Source: Streptomyces sp. HUAS CB01 (lineage in GTDB: Bacteria > Actinomycetota > Actinomycetes > Streptomycetales > Streptomycetaceae). Taken from it: 64,000 bases of DNA. The position numbers and the translations under genes are program-made. Below are positions 26,384-34,981 of the stretch, in pieces. How positions within the stretch are numbered: position 1 is the stretch's first letter; every line of letters starts with the position of its first letter. The stretch is taken from the NCBI RefSeq assembly GCF_030406905.1, contig NZ_CP129137.1, positions 4,856,001 to 4,920,000 on the forward strand, given 5' to 3'. The notes beneath the pieces are model-generated. The model worked only from the letters and a program-made list of their open reading frames with translations, was not told where the DNA came from and searched no databases.

Positions 26384-27337
26384 TCAGTCCACCGTCACGT
26401 AGTCGGGGCCGGAGTAGCGGCCGGTCGCCAGCTTCTGGCGCTGCATCAGCAGGTCGTTGAGCAGGCTGGACGCGCCGAACCGGAACCAGTGGTTGTCCAG
26501 CCAGTCCGCGCCCGCCGTCTCGTTGACGAGCACCAGGAACTTGATGGCGTCCTTGCTGGTGCGGATGCCGCCGGCGGGCTTCACACCGACCTGTACGCCG
26601 GTCTGCGCGCGGAAGTCGCGGACGGCTTCCAGCATGAGCAGGGTGTTGGCCGGGGTCGCGTTGACGGCGACCTTTCCGGTCGACGTCTTGATGAAGTCGG
26701 CTCCGGCCATCATGCCGAGCCAGGAGGCGCGGCGGATGTTGTCGTACGTGGAGAGCTCGCCGGTCTCGAAGATGACCTTCAGCCGGGCCGGGCCGGAGGC
26801 CTCCCTCACGGCGCGGATCTCCTCGAAGACCTTCATGTAGTCGCCCGCGAGGAAGGCGCCGCGGTCGATCACCATGTCGATCTCGTCGGCCCCGGCCTCG
26901 ACGGCGTCACGGGTGTCCGCGAGCTTGACGTGGAGGGCCGCGCGGCCGGCGGGAAAGGCCGTGGCGACGGAGGCGACCTTCACGTCGGCCCCGCCCAGGG
27001 CGGCCTTGGCGGTGGCCACCATGTCGGGGTAGACGCAGACGGCGGCCGTCGTCGGGGTGGTGCGGTCGGTCGGATCGGGGTTGACGGCCTTGGCGGCGAG
27101 CGCCCGGACCTTGCCCGGGGTGTCCGCGCCTTCCAGCGTCGTCAGGTCGATCATCGAGATGGCCAGATCGATGGCGTACGCCTTGGCCGTCGTCTTGATC
27201 GAGCGGGTGCCGAGGGACGCGGCGCGCGCTTCCAGGCCGACAGGATCGACCCCGGGCAGCCCGTGCAGGAAGCGGCGCAGTGCGCTGTCGGACGAGGTCA
27301 CGTCAGCGAATGCAGGTGCAATGGTGGGCATGGTCAC
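26384..27337 (-). CDS. deoC: Deoxyribose-phosphate aldolase
   Basis: 317 residues from GTG 27337 (ATG 27331 is two codons downstream). KVIFETGELSTYDNIRRASW, GADFIKTSTGKVAVNATPAN with the Schiff-base Lys, and VGVKPAGGIRTSKDAIKFLV with the proton-relay Lys are conserved. The N-terminal extension makes it the long form seen in animals and many actinobacteria rather than the about 250-residue E. coli form. It cleaves 2-deoxyribose-5-phosphate into glyceraldehyde-3-phosphate and acetaldehyde. A -10-like TATGCT ends six bases before GTG 27337, suggesting a leaderless mRNA, with the operator immediately upstream. Confidence 0.94.
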   Translation of the reverse strand: MTMPTIAPAFADVTSSDSALRRFLHGLPGVDPVGLEARAASLGTRSIKTTAKAYAIDLAISMIDLTTLEGADTPGKVRALAAKAVNPDPTDRTTPTTAAVCVYPDMVATAKAALGGADVKVASVATAFPAGRAALHVKLADTRDAVEAGADEIDMVIDRGAFLAGDYMKVFEEIRAVREASGPARLKVIFETGELSTYDNIRRASWLGMMAGADFIKTSTGKVAVNATPANTLLMLEAVRDFRAQTGVQVGVKPAGGIRTSKDAIKFLVLVNETAGADWLDNHWFRFGASSLLNDLLMQRQKLATGRYSGPDYVTVD

Positions 27338-27362
27338 CAGACCAGCATATCTACGCGCGTAG
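27338..27362 (-). promoter_or_regulatory. Operator and -10 of a leaderless deoC promoter
   Basis: CTACGCGCGTAG at 27351-27362 is a perfect palindrome. On the minus strand it is followed by one base, the -10-like TATGCT (27349-27344), six bases and GTG 27337. The same architecture occurs at add and the purine nucleoside phosphorylase gene. Confidence 0.65.
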
Positions 27363-27430
27363 CAACCTGTACAGGGGGCACCCGGGACTCGTCATCGGGG
27401 GCCAGGGGCCCATGGGGCAGAATCGTGAGC

Positions 27431-28069
27431 ATGAAGAGCCCCCAGCCACCGACCGCCGAGCCGGTCTACGCCGACCGCGCCTACCGTTCGCTTTCCGGCA
27501 TCGCGGCCGGTGTGCTGCTGCTCGCCCTCACCGGCTGGATCGGCGGCGACGCGCTCGTCCGCGGCGAAGGGCTGACGCCCTGGGTCGCGCTCGCGGGGCT
27601 CCTGGTGCTGGTACCGCTGATCGTCGCCTTCACGCTGCGTCCCGCCGTCTTCGCCAACGACGACCGGCTCCGCATCAGGAACCCCTTCCGCACGATCACG
27701 CTGCCCTGGCAGACGGTCGCGGACGTGCGCGCCGCGTACTCCAGCGAGGTCCTCACCGAGGACGGCACGAAGTACCAGCTGTGGGCCGTGCCGGTGTCGC
27801 TGAGGCAGCGGAAGACGGCCGCCCGCAGGCAGTCCAGGGCCGCAGCGGGCGACTCCGCCGGCACAGCGGGACGGGGAGGCGGGCTCGCCGGTGGCGCGCC
27901 GCACGTGGCGCCCGGGGACCGGACCATCGCCGAACTGCGGGAGCTGTCCGAGCAGGCCGCGCACCGGCCGACCGCCAAGGGCGAGCCGCAGGTGCGCTGG
28001 GCGTACGAGATCGCCGGCCCGGTCGTCGTGGGAGCGGTCGCCCTGGTGGTGCTGCTGGCCGTCGGCTGA
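27431..28069 (+). CDS. PH-domain (YdbS/bPH2-type) membrane protein
   Basis: 212 residues from ATG 27431; an in-frame GTG lies two codons earlier. Two N-terminal membrane segments (about residues 20-40 and 46-66) precede a short domain with LRPAVFANDDRLRIRNPFRT, ITLPWQTVADVRAAYSSEVL and KYQLWAVPVS, typical of bacterial PH domains. A low-complexity Ala/Gly linker and a third C-terminal helix (about 190-210) follow. It is divergent from deoC, but no functional link is evident. Confidence 0.75.
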   Translation: MKSPQPPTAEPVYADRAYRSLSGIAAGVLLLALTGWIGGDALVRGEGLTPWVALAGLLVLVPLIVAFTLRPAVFANDDRLRIRNPFRTITLPWQTVADVRAAYSSEVLTEDGTKYQLWAVPVSLRQRKTAARRQSRAAAGDSAGTAGRGGGLAGGAPHVAPGDRTIAELRELSEQAAHRPTAKGEPQVRWAYEIAGPVVVGAVALVVLLAVG

Positions 28070-28127
28070 TCGGCCGTCGTCCGGTCCGCCGCGCCGGGTA
28101 CCTGTGCGGTGCGCGGCCCGCGGTGCG

Positions 28128-29324
28128 TCACGGCGGCCCCTGCCACACCAGCAGCAGATGCCCGCCGAGCCAGGCCGAGGACAGCACCGCCCCGCCCAGG
28201 ACCAGCAGCGCCGCCGCCCGGCGCGCCCGCGCCACCGCCAACGCGACGGGCAGCAGCAGCGGGAACGCGGGCAGCAGGAACCGGGCGCGCGGGAAGTAGA
28301 CGCCGCCGCTCCCGAGGACGATGAGCAGCATCACCCCCGTGAACACCACCAGCACGAGCGGCTGCCGGTCGGCGAGGCAGAGCAGGTACAGCCCCGTGGC
28401 CAGCACCAGGACGACCGAGACCAGCAGCATGAGCAGCTGCGGGTCCGCGTCGTACGCGAGCTGCTGGGTGAGTTCCTCCAGCGTCGCCTTCCCGCCGTCC
28501 CACACATTGGTCCACCGCTGCTGCACGGCGAAGTAGCCGTCCCAGCGCCCGAGTCGGAGCGCGACCCAGGCCACATAGCCGCACCACCCCAGAGGGGCGA
28601 TCAGCGCGCCCGCGAGCGCACGCCGGCCACGACCGCGGACGAACGCCGCCAGCCCGGCCGCCGTCACCGCCGCGGCGATCGCGACGCCCGTCGGCCGGGT
28701 GAGCCCGGCGAGGGCCGCGAGCCAGCCCGCCCACAGCCAGCGGCCGGTGAGCGCCGTGTACAGCGACCAGGCCACGAGCGCCGTGAAGAGGGATTCGGTG
28801 TAGCCCATCCACTGGACGACGGCGACGGGCATCGCGCCCCACAGCACCGTGAGGACCGTCCCGGTACGCCATCCGTGCAGCCGCTCGCCGACCGCGAAGA
28901 CGCCCCACGCCGCGGCGACGGACGCGACCATCGCGATCGCGAGGGCGACCGAGGCGCGGCTGCCCGGGGTCACCGCCGCGACGGCCTTCACCAGCACCGG
29001 GTAGAGCGGGAAGAACGCCAGGTTGTTGGTGTTCAGGGCGGGGCCGAGCTCGTGGTGGTAACCGTGGTCGGCGATCGCCAGGTACCAGTGGGAGTCCCAG
29101 GAGACGGCCAGCGTCGGCCAGAGGCTCTCGCCCTTGAGGTGGGCCCACCGTGCGAGCACCAGGAGCCCCGTGAGCCGCACCGCGAGATAGCCGAGCAGCG
29201 CCGGGGCGGCCCGGTTCAGCGCGTGGAGCAGCCGGCTCCGCCCGCCGGGTACGGCGCCGCCTCCCGAGCCGGGTGCCCGGCGGGAGGCGGGGACGGTGGC
29301 GTGCTGGGTTGCGGTCGGGGGCAC
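28128..29324 (-). CDS. PIG-V-like mannosyltransferase, integral membrane
   Basis: 398 residues from GTG 29324, preceded by GGAG. About ten membrane helices. The first periplasmic loop contains LAVSWDSHWYLAIADHGYHH, with the W-D-x-x-W-Y pattern of PIG-V/GT-C mannosyltransferases, followed by LAFFPLYPVLVKAV and WMGYTESLFTALVAWSLYTA. Such enzymes use polyprenyl-phosphate-linked mannose on the outer face of the membrane. The acceptor is unknown. The upstream tail (about 45 residues) is hydrophilic and basic. Confidence 0.75.
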   Translation of the reverse strand: MPPTATQHATVPASRRAPGSGGGAVPGGRSRLLHALNRAAPALLGYLAVRLTGLLVLARWAHLKGESLWPTLAVSWDSHWYLAIADHGYHHELGPALNTNNLAFFPLYPVLVKAVAAVTPGSRASVALAIAMVASVAAAWGVFAVGERLHGWRTGTVLTVLWGAMPVAVVQWMGYTESLFTALVAWSLYTALTGRWLWAGWLAALAGLTRPTGVAIAAAVTAAGLAAFVRGRGRRALAGALIAPLGWCGYVAWVALRLGRWDGYFAVQQRWTNVWDGGKATLEELTQQLAYDADPQLLMLLVSVVLVLATGLYLLCLADRQPLVLVVFTGVMLLIVLGSGGVYFPRARFLLPAFPLLLPVALAVARARRAAALLVLGGAVLSSAWLGGHLLLVWQGPP

Positions 29325-29438
29325 GGGGGCTCCGGTGATTCGGCGGACGCTACCGGGGTCACCTTCACCCGCGGGGCACGGAAGGGCACGGGCCGGTAGG
29401 TCGGTTGCCGTAGGGAAATCACCCGCAAGAAGACGGCG

Positions 29439-29472
29439 CCCGCGCCCGGCGGCGGCCGGACACGGGCGCGGG
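29439..29472 (-). terminator. Terminator of the phosphosugar mutase gene
   Basis: Ten-base perfect arms (29439-29448 and 29463-29472) lie 20 bases downstream of the mutase stop on the minus strand. Confidence 0.6.
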
Positions 29473-29491
29473 GGGTGGGCCCGACGGGACG

Positions 29492-31156
29492 TCAGATCCC
29501 GGCGGCCTCCGCCAGGTCCCGCTTGACCGCCGCGAGGACCTCGGCCGCACGGGTCCGGGCGGCGGACAGCTCGCTCGGCCCGCCGACCGGGACCACGACC
29601 TCCAGGTAGCACTTGAGCTTGGGCTCGGTGCCGCTCGGGCGGACGATGACCCGGGCGTCGTACGCGCCCTCGAGGTGGTACCGCAGACCGTCCGTGGGCG
29701 GCAGCGCCTCGGTGCCCTTCGACAGGTCCTCCGCCGACACCACCCGCAGTCCGGCCAGTGCCACGGGCGGCTTCTCGCGCAGCCGGCGCATGGCCTCGGC
29801 GATGACGCCCAGGTCCTCCACGCGCACCGACAGCTGGTCGGTGGCGTGCAGGCCGTGGGCGACGGCGAGGTCGTCCAGCAGGTCCGTGAGGGTACGGTCC
29901 TGGGCCTTGAGTTCCGAGGCCAGCTCGGCGACCAGCAGCGCGGCGGTGATGCCGTCCTTGTCGCGCACGCCGTCCGGGTCGACGCAGTAGCCGAGCGCCT
30001 CCTCGTAGCCGTACCGCAGGCCCTCCGCGCGGGAGATCCACTTGAAGCCGGTCAGGGTCTCCTGGTAGCCGAGCCCCGCCGCGGCGGCGATCCGGCCCAG
30101 CAGCGACGACGACACGATCGACGTGGCGAACGTGCTGTTCGCGTCCTTCGCCGACACGCCCTTGTGGACGAGGTGGGCGCCGAGCAGCGCGCCGACCTCG
30201 TCGCCGCGGAGCATGCGCCAGCCACCGGCGGCGTCGCCGTCGGGGACCGCCACCGCGCAGCGGTCGGCGTCGGGGTCGTTGGCGATGACGATGTCCGGCC
30301 CGACCTCGCGCGCCTTCGCGAACGCGAGGTCCATCGCGCCCGGCTCCTCCGGGTTGGGGAAGGCGACCGTGGGGAAGTCGGGGTCCGGCTCGGCCTGCTC
30401 GTCCACGAGCACCGGGGCCGGGAACCCGGCGCGCTCCCAGGCCGCCAGCACCACGTCCTTGCCGACGCCGTGCAGGGCCGTGTGGACCACGCGGGCGGTC
30501 CGCGGCGAGTGCGGGCTCAGGACCGCGTCCGTGCGCTCCAGGTACGCCTCCACGACCTCGTCGCCGAGGGTGTCCCAGCCGCTGTCGGGGCGCGGCAGGT
30601 CGTGGACGCTGCCGACCGCCTCGATCTCCGCGGCGATCCCGGCGTCCGCCGGGGGGACGATCTGGGAGCCGTCGCCGAGGTAGACCTTGTAGCCGTTGTC
30701 GCGCGGCGGGTTGTGGCTCGCGGTGACCTCGACACCGGCGACGGCGCCCAGGTGCCGGATCGCGAACGCGAGCACGGGCGTGGGCAGCGGGCGGGGCAGC
30801 AGCGCGGCCCGCAGTCCGGCGCCGGTCATGACGGCGGCGGTGTCGCGGGCGAAGTCCGCCGACTTGTGGCGTGCGTCGTAGCCGATCACGACCAGACCGC
30901 CGGCGTGGCCCTGGGCCCTGAGGTACGCGGCCAGACCGGCCGCCGCCCGGATGACGACGAGGCGGTTCATCCGCATCGGCCCGGCCCCGAGCTCCCCGCG
31001 CAGACCGGCCGTGCCGAACTGCAGCGTCCCGGCGAACCTGGCTCCCAGCTCCGCCGTGTCCCCCGCCTCGATGATCCGGGCCAGCTCGTCCCGGGTCTCC
31101 GCGTCCGGGTCCTCGGCCAGCCAAGCCCGGGCCTGCGTGATCAGGTCCTGCGCCAC
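29492..31156 (-). CDS. Phosphosugar mutase (phosphoglucomutase/phosphomannomutase family)
   Basis: 554 residues from GTG 31156, with AGAGAGG upstream. TLQFGTAGLRGELGAGPMRM, the phosphoserine loop VTASHNPPRDNGYKVY (Ser147), metal-binding ANDPDADRCAVAV, the sugar loop near YEEALGYCVDPDGVRDKDG, and phosphate-binding RPSGTEPKLKC are all present. The length and the E-A-L-G-Y motif match the long PgcA/PGM2-like group, which includes enzymes that interconvert pentose-1- and pentose-5-phosphates. Lying directly downstream of purine nucleoside phosphorylase, it could convert ribose- or deoxyribose-1-phosphate to the 5-phosphate needed by DeoC. This is contextual inference; hexose phosphates are equally possible. 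Confidence 0.9.
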   Translation of the reverse strand: MAQDLITQARAWLAEDPDAETRDELARIIEAGDTAELGARFAGTLQFGTAGLRGELGAGPMRMNRLVVIRAAAGLAAYLRAQGHAGGLVVIGYDARHKSADFARDTAAVMTGAGLRAALLPRPLPTPVLAFAIRHLGAVAGVEVTASHNPPRDNGYKVYLGDGSQIVPPADAGIAAEIEAVGSVHDLPRPDSGWDTLGDEVVEAYLERTDAVLSPHSPRTARVVHTALHGVGKDVVLAAWERAGFPAPVLVDEQAEPDPDFPTVAFPNPEEPGAMDLAFAKAREVGPDIVIANDPDADRCAVAVPDGDAAGGWRMLRGDEVGALLGAHLVHKGVSAKDANSTFATSIVSSSLLGRIAAAAGLGYQETLTGFKWISRAEGLRYGYEEALGYCVDPDGVRDKDGITAALLVAELASELKAQDRTLTDLLDDLAVAHGLHATDQLSVRVEDLGVIAEAMRRLREKPPVALAGLRVVSAEDLSKGTEALPPTDGLRYHLEGAYDARVIVRPSGTEPKLKCYLEVVVPVGGPSELSAARTRAAEVLAAVKRDLAEAAGI

Positions 31157-31341
31157 GGTGATGTGCCTCTCTGATGTCGTCGTGAGCGTGGGCGCGGCCG
31201 GCTGTGTGCCCGACGACTCCCACGCCTGCCCGTTCGGGACGGCGGTGCCGACCCGTCGGCCCCGGGAGGGCACCGGCGGCGTGCCGGTCCGGCCCGCGGG
31301 GTCCGTGCCCGGCGCCGCACCGGCGCCGGGGCGGTGACCCG

Positions 31342-32151
31342 TCAGATCCGGGCCAGCACCCGGGTCAGCAGCTCACCCATGCGCGCCGCGGAGTCACGGC
31401 CGGCCTGCAGGACCTCTTCGTGGTTGAGCGGCTCGCCCGACAGCCCCGCCGCGAGGTTCGTGACCAGGGAGATGCCCAGCACCTCGGCGCCGGCCTCGCG
31501 GGCCGCGATCGCCTCGAGCACCGTGGACATGCCGACGAGGTCGCCACCCATGACCCGGACCATGGTGATCTCGGCCGGCGTCTCGTAGTGCGGGCCGGGG
31601 AACTGGACGTAGACGCCCTCCTCCAGCGACGGGTCCACCTCCTTGCACAGCGCACGCAGCCGCGGCGAGTACAGGTCCGTCAGGTCGACGAAGTTGGCGC
31701 CGACGATCGGGGAGGCCGCGGTGAGGTTGATGTGGTCGCTGATGAGGACCGGCTGGCCGGGCCGCATGCCCTCGCGCAGACCGCCGCAGCCGTTGGTCAG
31801 GACGACGGTCTTGCAGCCGGAGGCGACGGCGGTGCGCACACCGTGCGCCACGGCGGCGACGCCGCGGCCCTCGTAGTAGTGCGTACGGCCGAGGAAGACG
31901 AGCGCGCGCTTCTCACCGATCCGGTACGAGCGGATCTTGCCGCCGTGGCCCTCGACCGCCGGGGGCGGGAAGCCGGGCAGTTCGGTGACCGGGAACTCGG
32001 CGTCGGGGGCACCGAGGGCGTCGACTGCGGGCGCCCAGCCCGAGCCCATCACCAGGGCGACGTCGTGGGTCTCGGCGCCGGTCAGCTCTCGCAGGCGCGC
32101 GGCCGCGGCGTCGGCGGCGGCATGGGGGTCCGGGGTAAGAGAAACGTTCAC
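31342..32151 (-). CDS. Purine nucleoside phosphorylase
   Basis: 269 residues from GTG 32151. [15 protein letters not shown] supplies the phosphate-binding loop; [20 protein letters not shown] and [13 protein letters not shown] are class signatures; [20 protein letters not shown] and [14 protein letters not shown] complete the trimeric PNP/MTAP (DeoD/PunA) pattern. It phosphorolyses inosine, guanosine and their deoxy forms. It is preceded by a perfect regulon operator and shares the regulon with add. The -10-like TAGGCT ends six bases before GTG, suggesting a leaderless mRNA. Confidence 0.93.
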   Translation of the reverse strand: MNVSLTPDPHAAADAAAARLRELTGAETHDVALVMGSGWAPAVDALGAPDAEFPVTELPGFPPPAVEGHGGKIRSYRIGEKRALVFLGRTHYYEGRGVAAVAHGVRTAVASGCKTVVLTNGCGGLREGMRPGQPVLISDHINLTAASPIVGANFVDLTDLYSPRLRALCKEVDPSLEEGVYVQFPGPHYETPAEITMVRVMGGDLVGMSTVLEAIAAREAGAEVLGISLVTNLAAGLSGEPLNHEEVLQAGRDSAARMGELLTRVLARI

Positions 32152-32187
32152 GAGAAAAGCCTAGCCTGAGAAACCCTACGCGCGTAG
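32152..32187 (-). promoter_or_regulatory. Operator and -10 of the purine nucleoside phosphorylase promoter
   Basis: CTACGCGCGTAG at 32176-32187 (perfect palindrome), then 12 bases, -10-like TAGGCT (32163-32158), six bases and GTG 32151 on the minus strand. Confidence 0.65.
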
Positions 32188-32709
32188 ATGACGATGCTCA
32201 CGACTCTGCAACCGTTTCCTCGTGGAAACGCACAAGGGGCGTGGGGACGAGCGCGGGGCGCACGGGCAGGGCGCCGGTGGTGCGGTGGAGTTGCGGTGGC
32301 CGGTGGCCGCACGCCGGGGGCGGGTGGGCGCCCGCCGGGCGTGACTCCGGGGCGGGCGGGCGGCCGGGCGGGGAAGGAGACATCGCCGGGAGGAGGCGGC
32401 GGCGGTCGGGTGCGCACGCTCTCGCCGGTGGGGGCGGTGCACGGTCGGTAGGTGGACGGGGGCCCGGGTGGGGCCGGCGCATGCGGCCGGCCGGTGGAGC
32501 GGGACCCCGGGGCCGGTGCACGCGGTCGGCGGGTGGGCGCCCGCCGGGCGTGACCCCGGTGGGGCCGGGGCACGGTCGGCTGGTGGAGGGGACCTCGGGA
32601 GCTGCGGCGAGCGGCCGGGTGAGCCGGCTTCGCCGGCCGGCGTGAGCGCAGAGGTCGCCGGGGCAGGGGCGTCGGCGTCGGACCCGGCGGCGACGCCCTG
32701 GCGCCCGGG
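32188..32709. repeat. G-rich non-coding stretch with a 30-base direct repeat
   Basis: About 520 bases with no convincing gene; the open frames through it are composition artefacts of strong G bias. Copies at 32321-32350 and 32530-32559 match at 29 of 30 positions, and looser copies of GCACGGTCGG occur between them. This looks like local duplication in unconstrained sequence. Confidence 0.45.
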
Positions 32710-33147
32710 TCAGCAGGGCCGCTTGCGCAGCTCCATCACGTAGTCGTGCGGGGCGCCCGCGGACTCGGCCGCGTCGGCGATCTCGCCCAGGTAGCGGGCG
32801 GAGGGCAGCCCGCCCTCGTACCCGTTCAGGACGTACACCCAGGCAGGCTCCTCGCCGTCCAGCGTGTGCACCCGGACGCGCATGCGGCGGTAGATGTCGA
32901 GCCCGACGCCCTCCCAGCGGTCCATCGAGTCCTCGTCGAGCGGGGCGATGTCGTACAGCGCGACGAAAACCTGCGAGCGGGGGGCCTCCACGATGGTGGC
33001 CAGCGCCCCCTCCCAGCCCATCTGCTCGCCTCCGAACGTCAGCCGCCAGCCGTTGAGCCAGCCCGTGCCGCGCAGCGGGGAGTGCGGTGCGCGGCGGGTC
33101 ATCAGCCGCGCGTCGAGGTTGCCGGCGTACGCGGCGTAGAGCGACAT
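32710..33147 (-). CDS. Gamma-glutamylcyclotransferase-like protein
   Basis: 145 residues from ATG 33147. LYAAYAGNLDARLMTRRAPH resembles the Y-x-x-Y-G-S-N-L loop of the gamma-glutamylcyclotransferase/BtrG-like fold, here Y-A-G-N-L, followed by GWRLTFGG and AWVYVLNGYEGGLPSARYLG. The expected central catalytic Glu appears in a W-E-G-V context (MDRWEGVGLDIYRR). The family is used for glutathione or antibiotic side-chain chemistry; the substrate here is unknown. It is divergent from the quinone reductase gene. Confidence 0.75.
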   Translation of the reverse strand: MSLYAAYAGNLDARLMTRRAPHSPLRGTGWLNGWRLTFGGEQMGWEGALATIVEAPRSQVFVALYDIAPLDEDSMDRWEGVGLDIYRRMRVRVHTLDGEEPAWVYVLNGYEGGLPSARYLGEIADAAESAGAPHDYVMELRKRPC

Positions 33148-33397
33148 GGGATCGAGGGTACGGGAGGGGAAGCGGTGGCCGCCTGCCCCGATACCCCGGG
33201 ACTGACCCGCGGGGAGGACCGCCGGCGGGCGCGCGGAGGGCCGTACGCGCTGGTCCCGCGTCCGCGCCGGGTTTCCCGCCCGTCCTCCCCGGTCCGCTCC
33301 CCGCCCGGGAGAGCCCCCGGCGCGAAGCAGCTTCCCGCGTGCGGGAGAATGGGTGGGACCGACACCCGGCAGAGCGAGAGCGCGAGGCGTAACCCCA

Positions 33398-34837
33398 GTG
33401 ACCCGGATCGTGATCATCGGTGGCGGACCCGGCGGATACGAGGCGGCTCTGGTGGCCGCCCAGCTCGGCGCGGAGGTGACCGTCGTCGACTGCGACGGCC
33501 TCGGCGGAGCCTCCGTACTCACCGACTGCGTACCCTCGAAGACCCTGATCGCCACGGCCGAGGTGATGACGAACTTCGACTCCTCGCACGAGGAGCTCGG
33601 CATCATCGTCGCGGACGACACCCCGCACATCGAGCAGGCCGCCCGGATCGTGGGCGTGGACCTCGGCAAGGTCAACCGACGGGTGAAGCGGCTCGCGCTC
33701 GCCCAGTCCCACGACATCACCGCATCGGTGACCCGTGCGGGCGCGCGGGTCATGCGCGGCCGTGGGCGGCTCGACGGCGGGCAGGCCCTCGACGGCTCCC
33801 GCAAGGTGATCGTCACCGTGGCGGACGGCAGCGAGGAGACGCTCACCGCCGACGCCGTGCTGATCGCCACCGGCGGCCACCCGCGCGAGATCCCCGACGC
33901 GCAGCCCGACGGCGAGCGGATCCTCAACTGGACCCAGGTGTACGACCTGGACGAGCTGCCCGAAGAGCTGATCGTGGTCGGCTCCGGTGTGACCGGCGCC
34001 GAGTTCGCCGGCGCCTACCAGGCCCTCGGTTCGCGGGTCACGCTCGTCTCCTCCCGCGACCGGGTGCTGCCGGGCGAGGACCCGGACGCCGCCGCGGTCC
34101 TCGAGGACGTCTTCCGCCGCCGCGGCATGAACGTCATGGCCCGCTCCCGCGCCCAGTCCGCCAAGCGCGTCGGCGACCGGGTCGAGGTGACGCTGGCGGA
34201 CGGCCGGGTCATCTCCGGCACGCACTGCCTGATGGCCGTCGGTGCCATCCCCAACTCCGCGGGCATGGGCCTGGAGGAGTCGGGGATCAAGCTCACCGAG
34301 TCCGGGCACATCTGGACGGACAAGGTCTCGCGCACGACCGCGCCGGGTGTGTACGCGGCCGGTGACGTCACCGGTGTCTTCGCACTGGCGTCGGTGGCGG
34401 CGATGCAGGGACGTATCGCCATGTACCACTTCCTGGGCGACGCGGTGACCCCGCTCAACCTGAAGGCGGTCTCGTCGAACGTCTTCACCGACCCGGAGAT
34501 CGCGACCGTCGGCTACACCCAGGCGGACGTGGACGGCGGCGTCATCGACGCCCGGGTCGTCAAGCTGCCGCTGCTGCGCAACCCGCGCGCCAAGATGCAG
34601 GGCATCAGGGACGGCTTCGTGAAGATCTTCTGCCGGCCCGGCACCGGCATCGTGGTCGGCGGAGTGGTCGTCTCACCGCGCGCTTCGGAACTGATCCACC
34701 CCATCTCGATCGCGGTCGACAACAACCTGACGGTGGAACAGATCGCAAACGCTTTCACCGTGTACCCGTCGTTGTCGGGCTCGATCGCGGAGGTGGCGCG
34801 GCAGTTGCACACCCGGAAGGCGACGGGCGGCGCGTAG
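33398..34837 (+). CDS. lpdA: LpdA-type NAD(P)H quinone reductase, disulfide-less flavoprotein
   Basis: 479 residues from GTG 33398. It has the pyridine nucleotide-disulfide oxidoreductase fold: FAD-binding VIIGGGPGGYEAALVA, NAD(P)-binding IVVGSGVTGAEFAGAYQALG, FAD site GVYAAGDVTGVFALASVAAM and dimerisation domain with AVYPSLSG-like ending (TVYPSLSGSIAEVARQL). The redox motif that is normally C-x4-C reads LGGASVLTDCVPSK, with only one Cys. This is the pattern of Mycobacterium tuberculosis LpdA (Rv3303c), which reduces quinones instead of acting as a dihydrolipoamide dehydrogenase. Confidence 0.9.
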   Translation: MTRIVIIGGGPGGYEAALVAAQLGAEVTVVDCDGLGGASVLTDCVPSKTLIATAEVMTNFDSSHEELGIIVADDTPHIEQAARIVGVDLGKVNRRVKRLALAQSHDITASVTRAGARVMRGRGRLDGGQALDGSRKVIVTVADGSEETLTADAVLIATGGHPREIPDAQPDGERILNWTQVYDLDELPEELIVVGSGVTGAEFAGAYQALGSRVTLVSSRDRVLPGEDPDAAAVLEDVFRRRGMNVMARSRAQSAKRVGDRVEVTLADGRVISGTHCLMAVGAIPNSAGMGLEESGIKLTESGHIWTDKVSRTTAPGVYAAGDVTGVFALASVAAMQGRIAMYHFLGDAVTPLNLKAVSSNVFTDPEIATVGYTQADVDGGVIDARVVKLPLLRNPRAKMQGIRDGFVKIFCRPGTGIVVGGVVVSPRASELIHPISIAVDNNLTVEQIANAFTVYPSLSGSIAEVARQLHTRKATGGA

Positions 34838-34896
34838 CACCGGGCCGCGGGGATCAACCCCGGCAAGCCGGGACGATAGGGCAGGGGTCCTATATC

Positions 34897-34974
34897 ACTT
34901 CCCGTACCCCGGTGTGGGCAACTTCCCGTATTCGGCGCAAAGTGCTGAAAAGCATCGACCGCTGGGGTTACTGT
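34897..34974 (+). promoter_or_regulatory. Direct repeat and promoter of the deoR-family gene
   Basis: ACTTCCCGTA occurs at 34897-34906 and again at 34921-34930, a period of 24 bases. A -10-like TACTGT (34969-34974) lies seven bases before GTG 34982, suggesting a leaderless mRNA. Direct repeats of this kind are typical DeoR-family sites, so autoregulation is plausible. Confidence 0.5.
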
Positions 34975-34981
34975 CAGTTTC

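Noticed and set aside
24905..28069. 1054-codon plus-strand frame
   Set aside because: Only its last 212 codons (27431-28069) are a gene; the rest lies antisense to the dehydrogenase and deoC genes.
28128..31223. 1031-codon minus-strand frame
   Set aside because: Only the part up to GTG 29324 is the membrane mannosyltransferase; the upstream part overlaps the mutase gene in another frame.
32198..34429. Long minus-strand frame through the G-rich gap and the reductase gene
   Set aside because: Composition-driven frame without domain similarity, overlapping a confident gene on the other strand.
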